Of a stretch of DNA of 64,000 nucleotides, positions 27,047 through 36,011 are shown in pieces. A program made the translations under genes and the position numbers. Under the pieces are notes generated by a model that was not told the origin of the DNA, did not search any database, and was given only the letters and a program-made list of their open reading frames with translations. The stretch spans positions 248,001 to 312,000 of the forward strand of contig NZ_JBMPPC010000003.1 in the NCBI RefSeq assembly GCF_049340185.1, given 5' to 3'. Source of the DNA: Undibacterium sp049340185. GTDB taxonomy: Bacteria; Pseudomonadota; Gammaproteobacteria; Burkholderiales; Burkholderiaceae_D. Each line of letters starts with the position of its first letter. Within the stretch, counting starts at the first letter, position 1.

Positions 27047-28711
27047 TTACATACTCGGATAGTTAGGACCACCACCACCTTCGGGAGTAACCCATACAAT
27101 ATTTTGTGTCGGATCTTTGATGTCGCAAGTTTTGCAATGGACACAGTTTTGCGCATTGATTTGCAGGCGGTCTGCGCCTTCTTCCGTCTTCACAAACTCA
27201 TACACGCCAGCAGGACAATAACGGGACTCTGGCCCGGCATAGGTCGCCAGATTGATGCCGACCGGGACGCTTGCATCTTTTAAGGTTAAATGAATCGGCT
27301 GATCTTCGGCGTGGTTCGTATTTGAAATAAATACCGACGACAGGCGGTCAAACGTCAGTTTGCCATCCGGTTTCGGATACACAATCGGCTGGAATTCGGA
27401 CGCAGGGCGCAAACATTCATGATCGGCTTTTGAGTGATGCAAGGTCCATGGTGCCTTGCCTCGCAAGACAACCTGATCCAGCCAGACTAGCGGAGAACCA
27501 TAGGTTCCCTTTTTCAGTAAAGGCTTTACATTGCGCGCGGTATGCAATTCCTCATGTAGCCAAGACTGTTCAAATGCTGTTGAGTAGGCTGTCAGTTCAT
27601 CGTGCTGACGTTGTGCACCCAATGCATCAAAAGCGGCGGTCGCTGCCAGCATGCCTGTTTTAATCGCGGCATGGCTACCCTTGATACGGCTCATATTCAA
27701 GAAGCCAGCATCACAACCAATCAAAGCGCCACCTGGGAATGTCAGTTTAGGCAGCGATTGCAAGCCGCCAGCAGTAATCGCACGTGCGCCATAAGAAATA
27801 CGCTTGCCACCTTCAAAGAAGCCGCAAATTGCCGGATGCGTTTTGAAACGCTGAAACTCCTCATACGGTGACAGGTAAGGGTTTTCATAGGCGAGACCAA
27901 CAACATAGCCGACGGCAACTTGATTGTTTTCCAGGTGATACAGGAAAGATCCGCTGTATTGATCCATTAACGGCCATCCTGTCGTGTGAACCACCAGACC
28001 TGGCTTATGTTGCTTAGGATCGATTTCCCATAATTCTTTGATGCCGATACCGTATGACTGTGGATCTTTACCTTTGCTCAGATCGTATTTTGCGATTACT
28101 TGCTTGCCCAGGTGACCACGCGCACCCTCGGCGAATAAAGTGTATTTTGCATGCAGCTCCATACCCAGCTGGAAGGCCGGAGAGGCCGCGCCATGACGGT
28201 CTACGCCCATATTGCCTGTCGCTACGCCCTTAACCGATCCATCGTCGTTGTACAGCACTTCAGCGGCGGCAAAGCCTGGAAATACCTCGACACCCAGCGC
28301 CTCGGCTTGCTGACCTAGCCAGCGAGTGACATTTGCCAGTGAGACGATATAGTTGCCATGATTCTCAAAGCAGGCTGGCAACATCCAGTTTGGTGTTTTG
28401 TACGCTTTTTTCTCGGTCAGAACGAGGACACGATCTTCGGTGACTTCGGTATTTAACGGCGCGCCCATTTCCTTCCAGTTCGGAAATAATTCGCTTAGCG
28501 CTTTGGGATCCATGACGGCACCGGACAGGATGTGCGCACCAGGTTCTCCGCCTTTTTCAAGAACGCAGACCGACACTTCATTGCCTTTTTCTGCAGCGAG
28601 TTGTTTGAGCTTGATCGCAGCGGACAGGCCGGCAGGGCCGCCACCGACGATGACGACGTCATATTCCATCGCATCGCGCGGACCGTATTGCTCTACTAGG
28701 CTTTGTGTCAT
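27047..28711 (-). CDS. electron transfer flavoprotein-ubiquinone oxidoreductase
   Basis: Membrane-associated enzyme that passes electrons from ETF, reduced by acyl-CoA dehydrogenases, to ubiquinone. 554 residues, matching bacterial ETF-QO. The FAD-binding motif YDVVIVGGGPAGLSAAI is at about residues 18-34. The C-terminal [4Fe-4S] domain has a CPAGVYE cysteine and the NCVHCKTCDIKDP cluster motif. ATG at 28711. The genes for ETF itself are not in this window. Confidence 0.96.
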   Translation of the reverse strand: MTQSLVEQYGPRDAMEYDVVIVGGGPAGLSAAIKLKQLAAEKGNEVSVCVLEKGGEPGAHILSGAVMDPKALSELFPNWKEMGAPLNTEVTEDRVLVLTEKKAYKTPNWMLPACFENHGNYIVSLANVTRWLGQQAEALGVEVFPGFAAAEVLYNDDGSVKGVATGNMGVDRHGAASPAFQLGMELHAKYTLFAEGARGHLGKQVIAKYDLSKGKDPQSYGIGIKELWEIDPKQHKPGLVVHTTGWPLMDQYSGSFLYHLENNQVAVGYVVGLAYENPYLSPYEEFQRFKTHPAICGFFEGGKRISYGARAITAGGLQSLPKLTFPGGALIGCDAGFLNMSRIKGSHAAIKTGMLAATAAFDALGAQRQHDELTAYSTAFEQSWLHEELHTARNVKPLLKKGTYGSPLVWLDQVVLRGKAPWTLHHSKADHECLRPASEFQPIVYPKPDGKLTFDRLSSVFISNTNHAEDQPIHLTLKDASVPVGINLATYAGPESRYCPAGVYEFVKTEEGADRLQINAQNCVHCKTCDIKDPTQNIVWVTPEGGGGPNYPSM

Positions 28712-29064
28712 GGTGATTATCGCTTTCAGAAAATTTACGAACGAACGTGCTTATTTGTTGTCGGTATGTTATATGCTGTGACTTTATTCTGCAAGCTGAG
28801 CATCTGTTCTAAAAATTATGTGATGCCTGCTTTTATTGTGGGTGAATTATCGCAGAGCACTTGGCAAGATGCAGCATTTTCATGCTTTTTCTCTCTTCAG
28901 TTTGAGAAAAATAGTCGTGAAACCGGGAATTTATAAAACACAAACATGGTGACTATGTCATCATAGCGGCACATTTAGAGTGGTACGCTTACTCAAGCTT
29001 TTAGCAGGATTTCGATTACAGTTTTTGGCCGATATTTTGGCAGTATTTTCATCCGGAGAATCAA
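28712..29064. other. divergent intergenic region
   Basis: 353 bases between the divergent ETF-QO and SDR genes. It should hold both promoters, but I could not assign a convincing -35/-10 pair. A small inverted repeat CTATG-TCAT-CATAG lies about 100 bases before the SDR start. No convincing gene. Confidence 0.4.
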
Positions 29065-29841
29065 ATGGGTATTGAAGTTAATTTTGAGGGAAAAATTGCA
29101 TTAGTCACAGGAGCGTCCAGCGGCCTCGGTGCCCGGTTTGCCAAAATTCTTGCGCAGGCTGGTGCTCAGGTAGTGCTGGCATCGCGTCGTATCGATCGCT
29201 TAAAAGAATTGCGTGCAGAGATCGAGGCAGAGGGCGGTGCTGCCCATGTTGTCGCGCTTGATGTGACAGATTATGCGAGCATCAAATCGGCGATTGCTCA
29301 CGCAGAAACCGAAGCGGGTCCGATTGATATCCTCATCAATAACTCCGGCGTTTCAACGACACAGCGTCTGATTGACGTGACGCCAGAAGATTATGCGTAT
29401 GTGATGGATACCAATCAACGCGGTGCTTTTTTTGTTGCCCAGGAAGCTGCTAAACGGATGATTGCACGCTATAAAGGTGATCCAAAAAAACAACATCGCA
29501 TCATTAATATTGCCTCGGTAGCTGGCTTACGAGTCTTGCCGCAAATTGGCATTTACTGCGTCAGTAAAGCCGCAGTCGTGCATATGACGAAATCAATGGC
29601 TGTTGAATGGGGTAAGTTTGGTATCAACGTCAATGCAATTTGTCCGGGCTATATTTCTACAGAAATTAATCAAGATCATTTCAGCAGCGAGCAAGGCCAG
29701 AAACTGATCGACATGTTGCCGAGAAAACGCGTTGGCGTGCCGGAAGATCTTGATGGTTTATTGTTGCTGCTGGCTGCAGAAGAGTCGCGTTTCCTGAACG
29801 GAGCGATAGTGACGGCAGACGATGGAATGAGCGCGCAATGA
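29065..29841 (+). CDS. short-chain dehydrogenase/reductase
   Basis: 258 residues, classical SDR. The coenzyme motif is VTGASSGLGARFAKIL (TGxxxGxG), the structural NNSG motif sits near residue 93, and the catalytic Ser and Tyr-x-x-x-Lys are in INIASVAG and YCVSKAAV. The substrate is unknown. Good SD (CCGGAGAATCAAATG). Its end overlaps the following thioesterase gene by four bases (ATGA), so the pair is translationally coupled; acyl-CoA metabolism is a reasonable guess. Confidence 0.9.
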   Translation: MGIEVNFEGKIALVTGASSGLGARFAKILAQAGAQVVLASRRIDRLKELRAEIEAEGGAAHVVALDVTDYASIKSAIAHAETEAGPIDILINNSGVSTTQRLIDVTPEDYAYVMDTNQRGAFFVAQEAAKRMIARYKGDPKKQHRIINIASVAGLRVLPQIGIYCVSKAAVVHMTKSMAVEWGKFGINVNAICPGYISTEINQDHFSSEQGQKLIDMLPRKRVGVPEDLDGLLLLLAAEESRFLNGAIVTADDGMSAQ

Positions 29842-30302
29842 TCGATCAGAAAGTGCCTGATAAAAAATTGGTTTATACCGTGACCATTCCTATTCGCTGG
29901 GGCGATATGGATGCGATGGGTCATGTCAATAATACGGTGTACTTTCGCTACATGGAGCAGGCGCGTATCGAGTGGCTGACGATGCTGGGCTGTTTGCCTG
30001 ATGACAAAGGTAATGGGCCAGTGATCGTGAATGCGCATTGCACTTTCAAGCGTCCTCTGAAATATCCTGACCAGGTCGAGGTCTGTACTTATATCGGTGA
30101 TGCCGGGCGTAGCAGTTTTGAAACAATTCAAGAAATGCGCAGCGTAGGTGACGGTTATGCTTTGTACGCCGAGGGCGGCGCCAAAGTTGTCTGGGTAGAT
30201 GCGCAAACGCAAAAATCGACGGCATTACCCGAGGCGATCAAGCAAAAACTGACGGAGTTAAAATCAGCTGCCAAGCCACAGCGTCGCGCCAGAGCTGCGT
30301 AA
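29838..30302 (+). CDS. acyl-CoA thioesterase, 4HBT/YbgC-like
   Basis: 154 residues, single hotdog-fold domain. The 4-hydroxybenzoyl-CoA thioesterase motif RWGDMDAMGHVNNTVYFRYMEQAR contains the catalytic aspartate. Likely hydrolyses short or medium acyl-CoA esters in the cytoplasm. Overlaps the SDR gene by four bases. Confidence 0.9.
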   Translation: MIDQKVPDKKLVYTVTIPIRWGDMDAMGHVNNTVYFRYMEQARIEWLTMLGCLPDDKGNGPVIVNAHCTFKRPLKYPDQVEVCTYIGDAGRSSFETIQEMRSVGDGYALYAEGGAKVVWVDAQTQKSTALPEAIKQKLTELKSAAKPQRRARAA

Positions 30303-30342
30303 CTGCCTTGAGGTGATATTTGCTGTCGTAATTAATGTGGTA

Positions 30343-30903
30343 TTAGCTGACGATACGTAATAATTTGTGCACCAGCTCACTTGAGGTCGATGCTGTAAAT
30401 TTGCGCATCAGCTTAGCCCGGTGCATTTCCACCGTTCTGGGACTGAGTCCGATTTGACGAGCGATCAGCTTACTGGTTTTACCCTCAACGAGTAAGGCGG
30501 CAATCTCTCTTTCGCGTGGTGTCAGTTCGGCGGTCACAGAACGTTTTGAGCTCAGATCTTCAAAGGTCCATATGCCAGCGGCATGTGCATCTTCTTTGTG
30601 TAGCCCACGTCCTGATACGTGGCACCAGAAGAGTTCTTGATTGGCGCGCTTCATGATGCGTTCGTCGGAATAGTAGCCTTTGCTGCTCATGATCGGTGTG
30701 ATGCGGGCACCTGTCCGTTCGAACTCATCTGGAGTCGGGTAGAGTACGAGAAATGATTGGCCGAGCAACTCTTCTTTTTGATAGCCAAACATGTTCGCTA
30801 AATCATCGTTGCAGGCGCGGATGATGCGGTTTTGAGAGACGCACATACCGACGGGAGCCTGCTGAAAAATAGTTTCAAAATTGATGGCCTGCGCTACATT
30901 CAT
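30343..30903 (-). CDS. PAS domain LuxR-type transcriptional regulator
   Basis: 186 residues from the ATG at 30903 (MNVAQAINFETIF). The frame continues upstream to 31098, but that part reads like non-coding sequence. PAS domain about 10-125 (APVGMCVSQNRIIRACND and GRGLHKEDAHAAGIWTFED), then a LuxR/NarL helix-turn-helix (ELTPREREIAALLVEG and SPRTVEMHRAKLMRK). No receiver domain. Divergent from the 3-oxoacid CoA-transferase genes, 270 bases apart, so it is a candidate regulator of them. Confidence 0.85.
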   Translation of the reverse strand: MNVAQAINFETIFQQAPVGMCVSQNRIIRACNDDLANMFGYQKEELLGQSFLVLYPTPDEFERTGARITPIMSSKGYYSDERIMKRANQELFWCHVSGRGLHKEDAHAAGIWTFEDLSSKRSVTAELTPREREIAALLVEGKTSKLIARQIGLSPRTVEMHRAKLMRKFTASTSSELVHKLLRIVS

Positions 30904-31173
30904 AGTGAGTAATCTGGTCTCGAATGGGTATGGGAATTTCGTCTTCGCATCATGGGCGCTGTCATTGCTTTTGTCTGCGCAGCCATGATTGATCAATGAC
31001 ATAAAGGTCAAAAAAATTAAATAAAAATCAGGTATTTTTACGGTATTGCGCGGCATAGAGTAGCATCTTATGCTGTGTGTATCATAAGAGATGCGCATTA
31101 AAAAAAGTATAAAAAATTTCCGTCTGGACGGAATGCGTGTGACGAGACGTTTTCATCATTAAAAAGGGACAAA

Positions 31174-31875
31174 ATGAATAAGGTTTATCCTGACGCTGCC
31201 TCGGCTCTGGCAGATATCGTCAAAGATGGTCAAACCATTGCGGTCGGCGGTTTTGGACTCTGCGGTATTCCCGAGGCGCTGATTGCCGCCTTGCGCGATT
31301 CTGGTGTTCAGAACCTGACAGCGATTTCGAATAATGCCGGTGTGGATGGCTTTGGCCTGGGGCAATTGTTGACTACCCGTCAGATCAAAAAAATGATCGC
31401 TTCTTACGTTGGTGAAAATAAAGAGTTTGAACGTCAGTATCTGGCTGGCGAACTGGCACTTGAATTTACACCGCAGGGCACTCTCGCTGAGAAATTACGT
31501 GCAGGCGGCGCGGGTATCCCCGCATTTTTTACGAAAACTGGCGTCGGCACGATTGTGGCGGATGGTAAAGAGATCCGCGAATTTGACGGACAGCGTTATG
31601 TGATGGAGCGTTCTCTGGTTGCCGATGTATCGCTGGTCAAAGCCTATAAGGCCGATAAGTCAGGCAATCTGGTCTATCGCAAAACAGCACGCAACTTCAA
31701 TCCGAATGTCGCTATGGCAGGCAAGATCACCGTGGTTGAAGTGGAGCAATTGGTAGAAACAGGTGAGATTGATCCTGATGACGTTCATACGCCAGGCATT
31801 TTTGTTCATCGCATCGTTGTGAATGCAACGCCTGAAAAACGCATAGAACAGCGCACTGTTCGCCCAGCAGAATAA
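31174..31875 (+). CDS. scoA: 3-oxoacid CoA-transferase subunit A
   Basis: Alpha subunit of succinyl-CoA:3-ketoacid CoA-transferase, which activates acetoacetate to acetoacetyl-CoA. 233 residues. CoA-binding motif VGGFGLCGIPEALIAAL near residue 24 and SNNAGVDGFGLGQLL near 52. Good SD (AAAGGGAC). Ten bases before the beta subunit gene. Confidence 0.93.
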   Translation: MNKVYPDAASALADIVKDGQTIAVGGFGLCGIPEALIAALRDSGVQNLTAISNNAGVDGFGLGQLLTTRQIKKMIASYVGENKEFERQYLAGELALEFTPQGTLAEKLRAGGAGIPAFFTKTGVGTIVADGKEIREFDGQRYVMERSLVADVSLVKAYKADKSGNLVYRKTARNFNPNVAMAGKITVVEVEQLVETGEIDPDDVHTPGIFVHRIVVNATPEKRIEQRTVRPAE

Positions 31876-31885
31876 GGAGAACAAG

Positions 31886-32527
31886 ATGGCTTGGAATCGT
31901 GATGAAATGGCTGCACGTGCGGCAAAAGAATTACAGGACGGATATTACGTCAATCTGGGTATTGGCTTGCCAACCCTGGTTGCGAATCATGTGCCGCAAG
32001 GGATGGAAGTCTGGTTGCAATCTGAAAATGGCTTGTTGGGAATCGGCCCGTTTCCGACGGAAGCAGAAGTAGATCCCGACATGATTAATGCCGGCAAGCA
32101 GACCGTGACGACATTGCCTGGATCATCGATATTCAGCTCGGCAGATTCTTTTGCGATGATACGCGGTGGCAAGATCAATCTTGCTATTTTGGGGGCAATG
32201 CAGGTCAGCGAGCATGGCGATCTGGCGAACTGGATGATCCCCGGCAAGATGGTCAAAGGCATGGGCGGTGCGATGGATCTGGTTGCCGGCGTTGGTCATG
32301 TTGTGGTCTTGATGGAGCACGTCGCAAAAGGTGACACGCACAAAATCCTGAAATCCTGCAATCTGCCTTTAACCGGTGTAGGTGTCGTGAATCGCATCAT
32401 CACTGATCTTGGCGTGATCGATGTGACACCGGCAGGATTGAAATTGATCGAACTGGCGCCCGGTGTCAGTATAGAAGAAATTACTGCGAAAACAGAAGCC
32501 GCATTGGATATCAGCGCATGTAGCTGA
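31886..32527 (+). CDS. scoB: 3-oxoacid CoA-transferase subunit B
   Basis: Beta subunit carrying the active site. 213 residues. The glutamate that forms the CoA thioester intermediate lies in QSENGLLGIGPFP; NLGIGLPTLVANHVP precedes it. SD AAGGAGAAC. Works with the alpha subunit and, with 3-hydroxybutyrate dehydrogenase at 33.7 kb, completes conversion of 3-hydroxybutyrate to acetoacetyl-CoA. Confidence 0.94.
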   Translation: MAWNRDEMAARAAKELQDGYYVNLGIGLPTLVANHVPQGMEVWLQSENGLLGIGPFPTEAEVDPDMINAGKQTVTTLPGSSIFSSADSFAMIRGGKINLAILGAMQVSEHGDLANWMIPGKMVKGMGGAMDLVAGVGHVVVLMEHVAKGDTHKILKSCNLPLTGVGVVNRIITDLGVIDVTPAGLKLIELAPGVSIEEITAKTEAALDISACS

Positions 32528-32560
32528 TGAGATTCTGCTAATCCGGTCGTGTTAATGCAA

Positions 32561-32590
32561 AACGCCAGCAGATATTGCTGGCGTTTTTTA
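32561..32590 (+). terminator. scoAB terminator
   Basis: AACGCCAGCA pairs perfectly with TGCTGGCGTT around GATAT and is followed by a T run. Confidence 0.9.
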
Positions 32591-32749
32591 TTTAAAGAGG
32601 TGATTCCGGTCTAATGGTGAAAATGGTGAATCCAGATTGAATATACTGGATGGTGTATAGGGGATAATGCCTTATTTCTCTATGATTGACGGGCACATTC
32701 GGGCATTTGAGGGCGATACTCCCTGTTTTTTTAAAAAATTGAAGTATTT

Positions 32750-33301
32750 TTACTGTTTTTTCTTTGCCATCTCGCCGACTGGTTTGACATCGCCACAATC
32801 AGCTGACAACCACTTGCCTTTGGTTTCCATATGTTGACTGATAGGTTTTCCATGAGTAACCCCTTTAAAGTCATAGGTCGATTGCATTGCGCTATCTCCG
32901 CTATACATGCCTTTGACCGTTCCTGTGCCCTTCATGTCGGGACTGTCGCAGATCAGATCCATCGACCATGTACCCCCGCTGTTTTGGATGTTTTTGGGCT
33001 GGCAGGAAGCATCTTCTTTTTGCCCCGTGCCGGGGTGATCACGCTCTGCCATTTCCTTCGTGATACAGACCTGATGTGTCATGCCACCATTTTGCATCAT
33101 GGGTATTTTGATGCCCATTTGCTTCATTTTCTCTAGCTGTTCTGGAGGAATCGCCGGCATATTTTTCATCGTATCCGACTGCATGGTCATCTCCCACAAG
33201 CCAGGCTTCATTTTGCCTGCGGCAAAAACAGCAGGAGTTGCTGTAGCGATGAATAAGCCTAGTAAAGAGGTCAGGATGACAGATGTCGGTTGTGTGCGCA
33301 T
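32750..33301 (-). CDS. DUF3617 family exported protein
   Basis: 183 residues from the ATG at 33301, chosen because a GAGG ribosome site lies six bases upstream; other in-frame starts are at 33313 and 33376. A signal peptide is clear (LTSLLGLFIATATPAVFA then AGK), so the protein is periplasmic or secreted. The body matches the DUF3617 pattern: KPGLWEMTMQ at the mature N-terminus, conserved cysteines (VCIT, ASCQP, LICD, SADCG) likely forming disulfides. Rich in methionine. Function unknown. Confidence 0.8.
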   Translation of the reverse strand: MRTQPTSVILTSLLGLFIATATPAVFAAGKMKPGLWEMTMQSDTMKNMPAIPPEQLEKMKQMGIKIPMMQNGGMTHQVCITKEMAERDHPGTGQKEDASCQPKNIQNSGGTWSMDLICDSPDMKGTGTVKGMYSGDSAMQSTYDFKGVTHGKPISQHMETKGKWLSADCGDVKPVGEMAKKKQ

Positions 33302-33693
33302 AGCTTGCCTCATGGACAGATAGTGGAGCGAAGGAGCATCAATATGACTGACGAAAAAACCAAGACCTCTCACCACAGTGACACAGAGGCGCTGTGACGC
33401 AGAGACACAAATACAAGGCAGGGGTAAGCAGTTCCATAGGATGTCGGTTGAAGAATTTTTAGAAGTTCCTCAAATGAATCCGTAAGCCTGATGCGCCTGT
33501 TGGCGCAAAATGTCTCTGGAAGCCGCACCCAGCCTGCGGATTCAATATGACTAGTGGCAAGCAAATGTCGTTTTGCGAAAGTCCCGATCAGCTAAACAGA
33601 TGATGAATTATTAATATAGTTCGCTAAGGGAGAAATTCAAAGTTATTTCGCCCCTGATCCGTTCAAACTCCCGCCCTTTTTTGCTATAAGCCG
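33302..33693. other. intergenic region holding dispersed repeat copy A
   Basis: 392 bases between two minus-strand genes. The middle is the repeat described separately (33361-33566). No gene. The promoter of the DUF3617 gene should lie near its start but is not evident. Confidence 0.5.
33361..33566. repeat. dispersed repeat, copy A
   Basis: Starts with CAAGACCTCTCACCA, then five 8-base units (33374-33413) such as CACAGAGG and CGCAGAGA. A second block has terminal arms GAATCCG (33476-33482) and CGGATTC (33537-33543) and an inner GCGCC-TGTT-GGCGC hairpin. Related copies lie at 53.2 and 57.2 kb. Confidence 0.65.
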
Positions 33694-34488
33694 TTATTGG
33701 GCGACCCAGCCACCATCCATATTCCATGCCACGCCGCGTACCTGATTGGCAGCGTCGCTACAGAAAAACACAGCAAGAGCACCTAACTGTTCAGGCGTAA
33801 CAAATTCGCCTGAGGGTTGTTTTTCAGCGAGCAGGGCTTTCTTGGCGTCATCATTACTCAGCTTGTCGGCGGCTGCGCGCGCATCGACTTGCTTCTGGAC
33901 CAGTGGTGTCAATACCCAGCCCGGGCAAATTGCATTACAGGTGATGCCTGTATGGGCAGTTTCTAATGCCGTAGTTTTGGTAAAACCAACCAAGCCATGT
34001 TTGGCGGCGACATAGGCAGATTTCTGTGCTGACGCGACCAGACCATGGACTGAGGCGATATTAATGATGCGACCCCAGTTTTTGGTTTTCATGCCAGGTA
34101 AGGCCAGGCGTGTCGTATGGAACGCTGAACTCAGATTAATCGCAATGATGGCGTCCCATTTTTCGACCGGAAAATCCTCAATGTTCGCCACATGCTGGAT
34201 GCCAGCGTTATTCACCAGGATATCGACGCCGCCAAATTGACTCGTCGCATAATCCATCATTGCCGTGATCTCGGCGGCTTTACTCATATCGGCATTGTGA
34301 TAGGCCGTTTTTACCGAAAATTCTTGAGCCACAGCAGCTTGCAGGGCCGCTATTTCCTGCGCATCTCCGAAACCATTAAAAATAATATTGGCACCGGCTC
34401 CGGCAAACGATCTGGCAATACCCAAACCAATACCGGAGGTTGAGCCGGTAACCAGTGCTGTTTTACCTTTGAGTGAATGATTTTGCAT
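33694..34488 (-). CDS. 3-hydroxybutyrate dehydrogenase
   Basis: Oxidises (R)-3-hydroxybutyrate to acetoacetate with NAD. 264 residues from the ATG at 34488, which has an AAGGGG ribosome site; a longer frame to 34590 lacks support. Classical SDR: VTGSTSGIGLGIA, NNAGIQHV, catalytic Ser in INIASVHG, YVAAKHG (YxxxK). The IQHV segment and the GWVLTPLVQKQV loop are characteristic of this subfamily, which is often named bdhA or hbdH. Confidence 0.92.
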   Translation of the reverse strand: MQNHSLKGKTALVTGSTSGIGLGIARSFAGAGANIIFNGFGDAQEIAALQAAVAQEFSVKTAYHNADMSKAAEITAMMDYATSQFGGVDILVNNAGIQHVANIEDFPVEKWDAIIAINLSSAFHTTRLALPGMKTKNWGRIINIASVHGLVASAQKSAYVAAKHGLVGFTKTTALETAHTGITCNAICPGWVLTPLVQKQVDARAAADKLSNDDAKKALLAEKQPSGEFVTPEQLGALAVFFCSDAANQVRGVAWNMDGGWVAQ

Positions 34489-34728
34489 CGCGACCCCTTG
34501 TATATGTTTAAAATGATGGTTGTAGAACTTACCTATGTTATCCGGCATACCCTCGCTATGAGGCCGGTAGATGACGTGAACCCTAAGCATTCAAATGACG
34601 TCAATGATTTTAAGCGCTAGCCTAGTGAAATAGTGCGACGACTTGATGACATAGTAATACTACTAGAACTCTGCTATTGATATTCTTCGTATCCTCTTCG
34701 CTGCGCTCATTCTTGAAAGGTGCTCCTC

Positions 34729-35592
34729 ATGTCAGCCCAACGCAAGTCAGTTCAATGTTTGTCTCCTGCTGGATTGCATCGGGTCTCGTATAAGGAGTGG
34801 GGCGACCCCCGTAATTCTCGCGTGCTGTTATGTGTGCACGGTGTAACGCGGGTAGCAGACGATTTCGATGCGCTGGCCGAGGCAATGTCTGACACTTACC
34901 GCGTGGTCTGTCCTGACATTGTCGGGCGCGGGCAATCAGACTGGTTGCGTAATCCACAGTTTTATCAGATACCGCAATATGTCAGCGATATGGTGACATT
35001 ACTGGCGCGACTGGATGCGGATGTGATTGACTGGTTTGGTACTTCAATGGGCGGTTTGATCGGTATGGGGATGGCGGCGCTGCCAGATAATCCGATCCGG
35101 AAATTGCTGCTCAATGATGTCGGTCCCGTACTCAATCCCGCAGCGATTGCGCGGATTGCTGATTACATCGGACAAGATATGCGTTTTGCCAGCTTTGATG
35201 AAGGCGCTGCTTATATTCGCCTGGTATCTGCGTCATTTGGTCCGCATACGGAAGCACAGTGGCATAAGTTGGCCACTGATGTTTTACGTCAGAATAAAGA
35301 AGGGCAGTGGATACGCCATTATGATTTAAATTTATCCATACCGATTAAGGCGACCACACCGGAAATGGCATTGGCCGGTCAGGCCATGTTGTGGGCGACC
35401 TATGATGCGATTCGGTGCCAGACACTGGTCGTGAGGGGCGCTGACTCCGATTTGCTGAGCGCAGAAACAGCGGCAGAAATGCAGCAACGTGGACCACGAG
35501 CGAAGGTGGTTGAACTGGCAGGAGTAGGGCATGCACCGACTTTTGTCCAGCCTGAGCAAATCGCTATCGCCAGAGAATTTTTATTAACGTAA
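34729..35592 (+). CDS. alpha/beta hydrolase
   Basis: 287 residues from the ATG at 34729 (GAAAGG ribosome site eight bases upstream). The oxyanion segment CVHGVTRVADDF, nucleophile elbow GTSMGGLIG (Ser), an acidic residue near GADSDLL and the histidine in GVGHAPTF make a full triad. Substrate not determinable. Precedes a RidA gene and relA in the same direction. Confidence 0.88.
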   Translation: MSAQRKSVQCLSPAGLHRVSYKEWGDPRNSRVLLCVHGVTRVADDFDALAEAMSDTYRVVCPDIVGRGQSDWLRNPQFYQIPQYVSDMVTLLARLDADVIDWFGTSMGGLIGMGMAALPDNPIRKLLLNDVGPVLNPAAIARIADYIGQDMRFASFDEGAAYIRLVSASFGPHTEAQWHKLATDVLRQNKEGQWIRHYDLNLSIPIKATTPEMALAGQAMLWATYDAIRCQTLVVRGADSDLLSAETAAEMQQRGPRAKVVELAGVGHAPTFVQPEQIAIAREFLLT

Positions 35593-35656
35593 ACTGTTTG
35601 GGCGAGTGCCCGCAGTCATGTTGTTATCAACTAGTTTTGCTGTCATCAGGAATGCA

Positions 35657-36007
35657 ATGAGCTTACAACGTTTTCATGTCGGACAGCGTCTGTCCGAGAC
35701 CGCTATTTTTAATAAAGTAATTTATCTTGCCGGACAAATTCCTGAAGATACGAGCAAGGATATTATCGGCCAGACCGCTGAAGTATTAGGGCATGTTGAT
35801 CGCTTATTGGCGGAAGCCGGCAGCGATAAATCGCGCATTTTAATGTGTCAGATTTTTTTATCCGATATCCAGCAAATTGGCGGCATGAATCAGGCATGGG
35901 ATGCCTGGGTTGCGTCAGGTAATGCGCCGCCACGTGCGACAGTTCAGGCTGCGCTGGCAAATCCTGCATGGTTAATTGAGGTTGTCGTCACAGCCGCACA
36001 GAATTAA
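35657..36007 (+). CDS. RidA family protein
   Basis: 116 residues from the ATG at 35657. RidA proteins hydrolyse reactive enamines/imines such as 2-aminoacrylate. The family's key arginine is present in APPRATVQAAL, and the YLAGQIPED segment matches the RidA N-terminal strand. The subgroup resembles YoaB-like RidA rather than canonical RidA. Four bases separate it from relA, so the two are probably co-transcribed. Confidence 0.85.
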   Translation: MSLQRFHVGQRLSETAIFNKVIYLAGQIPEDTSKDIIGQTAEVLGHVDRLLAEAGSDKSRILMCQIFLSDIQQIGGMNQAWDAWVASGNAPPRATVQAALANPAWLIEVVVTAAQN

Positions 36008-36011
36008 GTAT

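Noticed and set aside
28703..28936. 77-codon frame in the ETF-QO/SDR intergenic region
   Set aside because: Overlaps the ETF-QO start on the other strand and reads as random sequence.
30904..31098. Upstream extension of the PAS-LuxR regulator
   Set aside because: The extra 65 residues lack family similarity and include likely promoter sequence; MNVAQAINF is the natural start.
33374..33413. CRISPR-like array at the 8-base repeats
   Set aside because: Units are only 8 bases, contiguous and diverged, with no spacers and no cas genes nearby.
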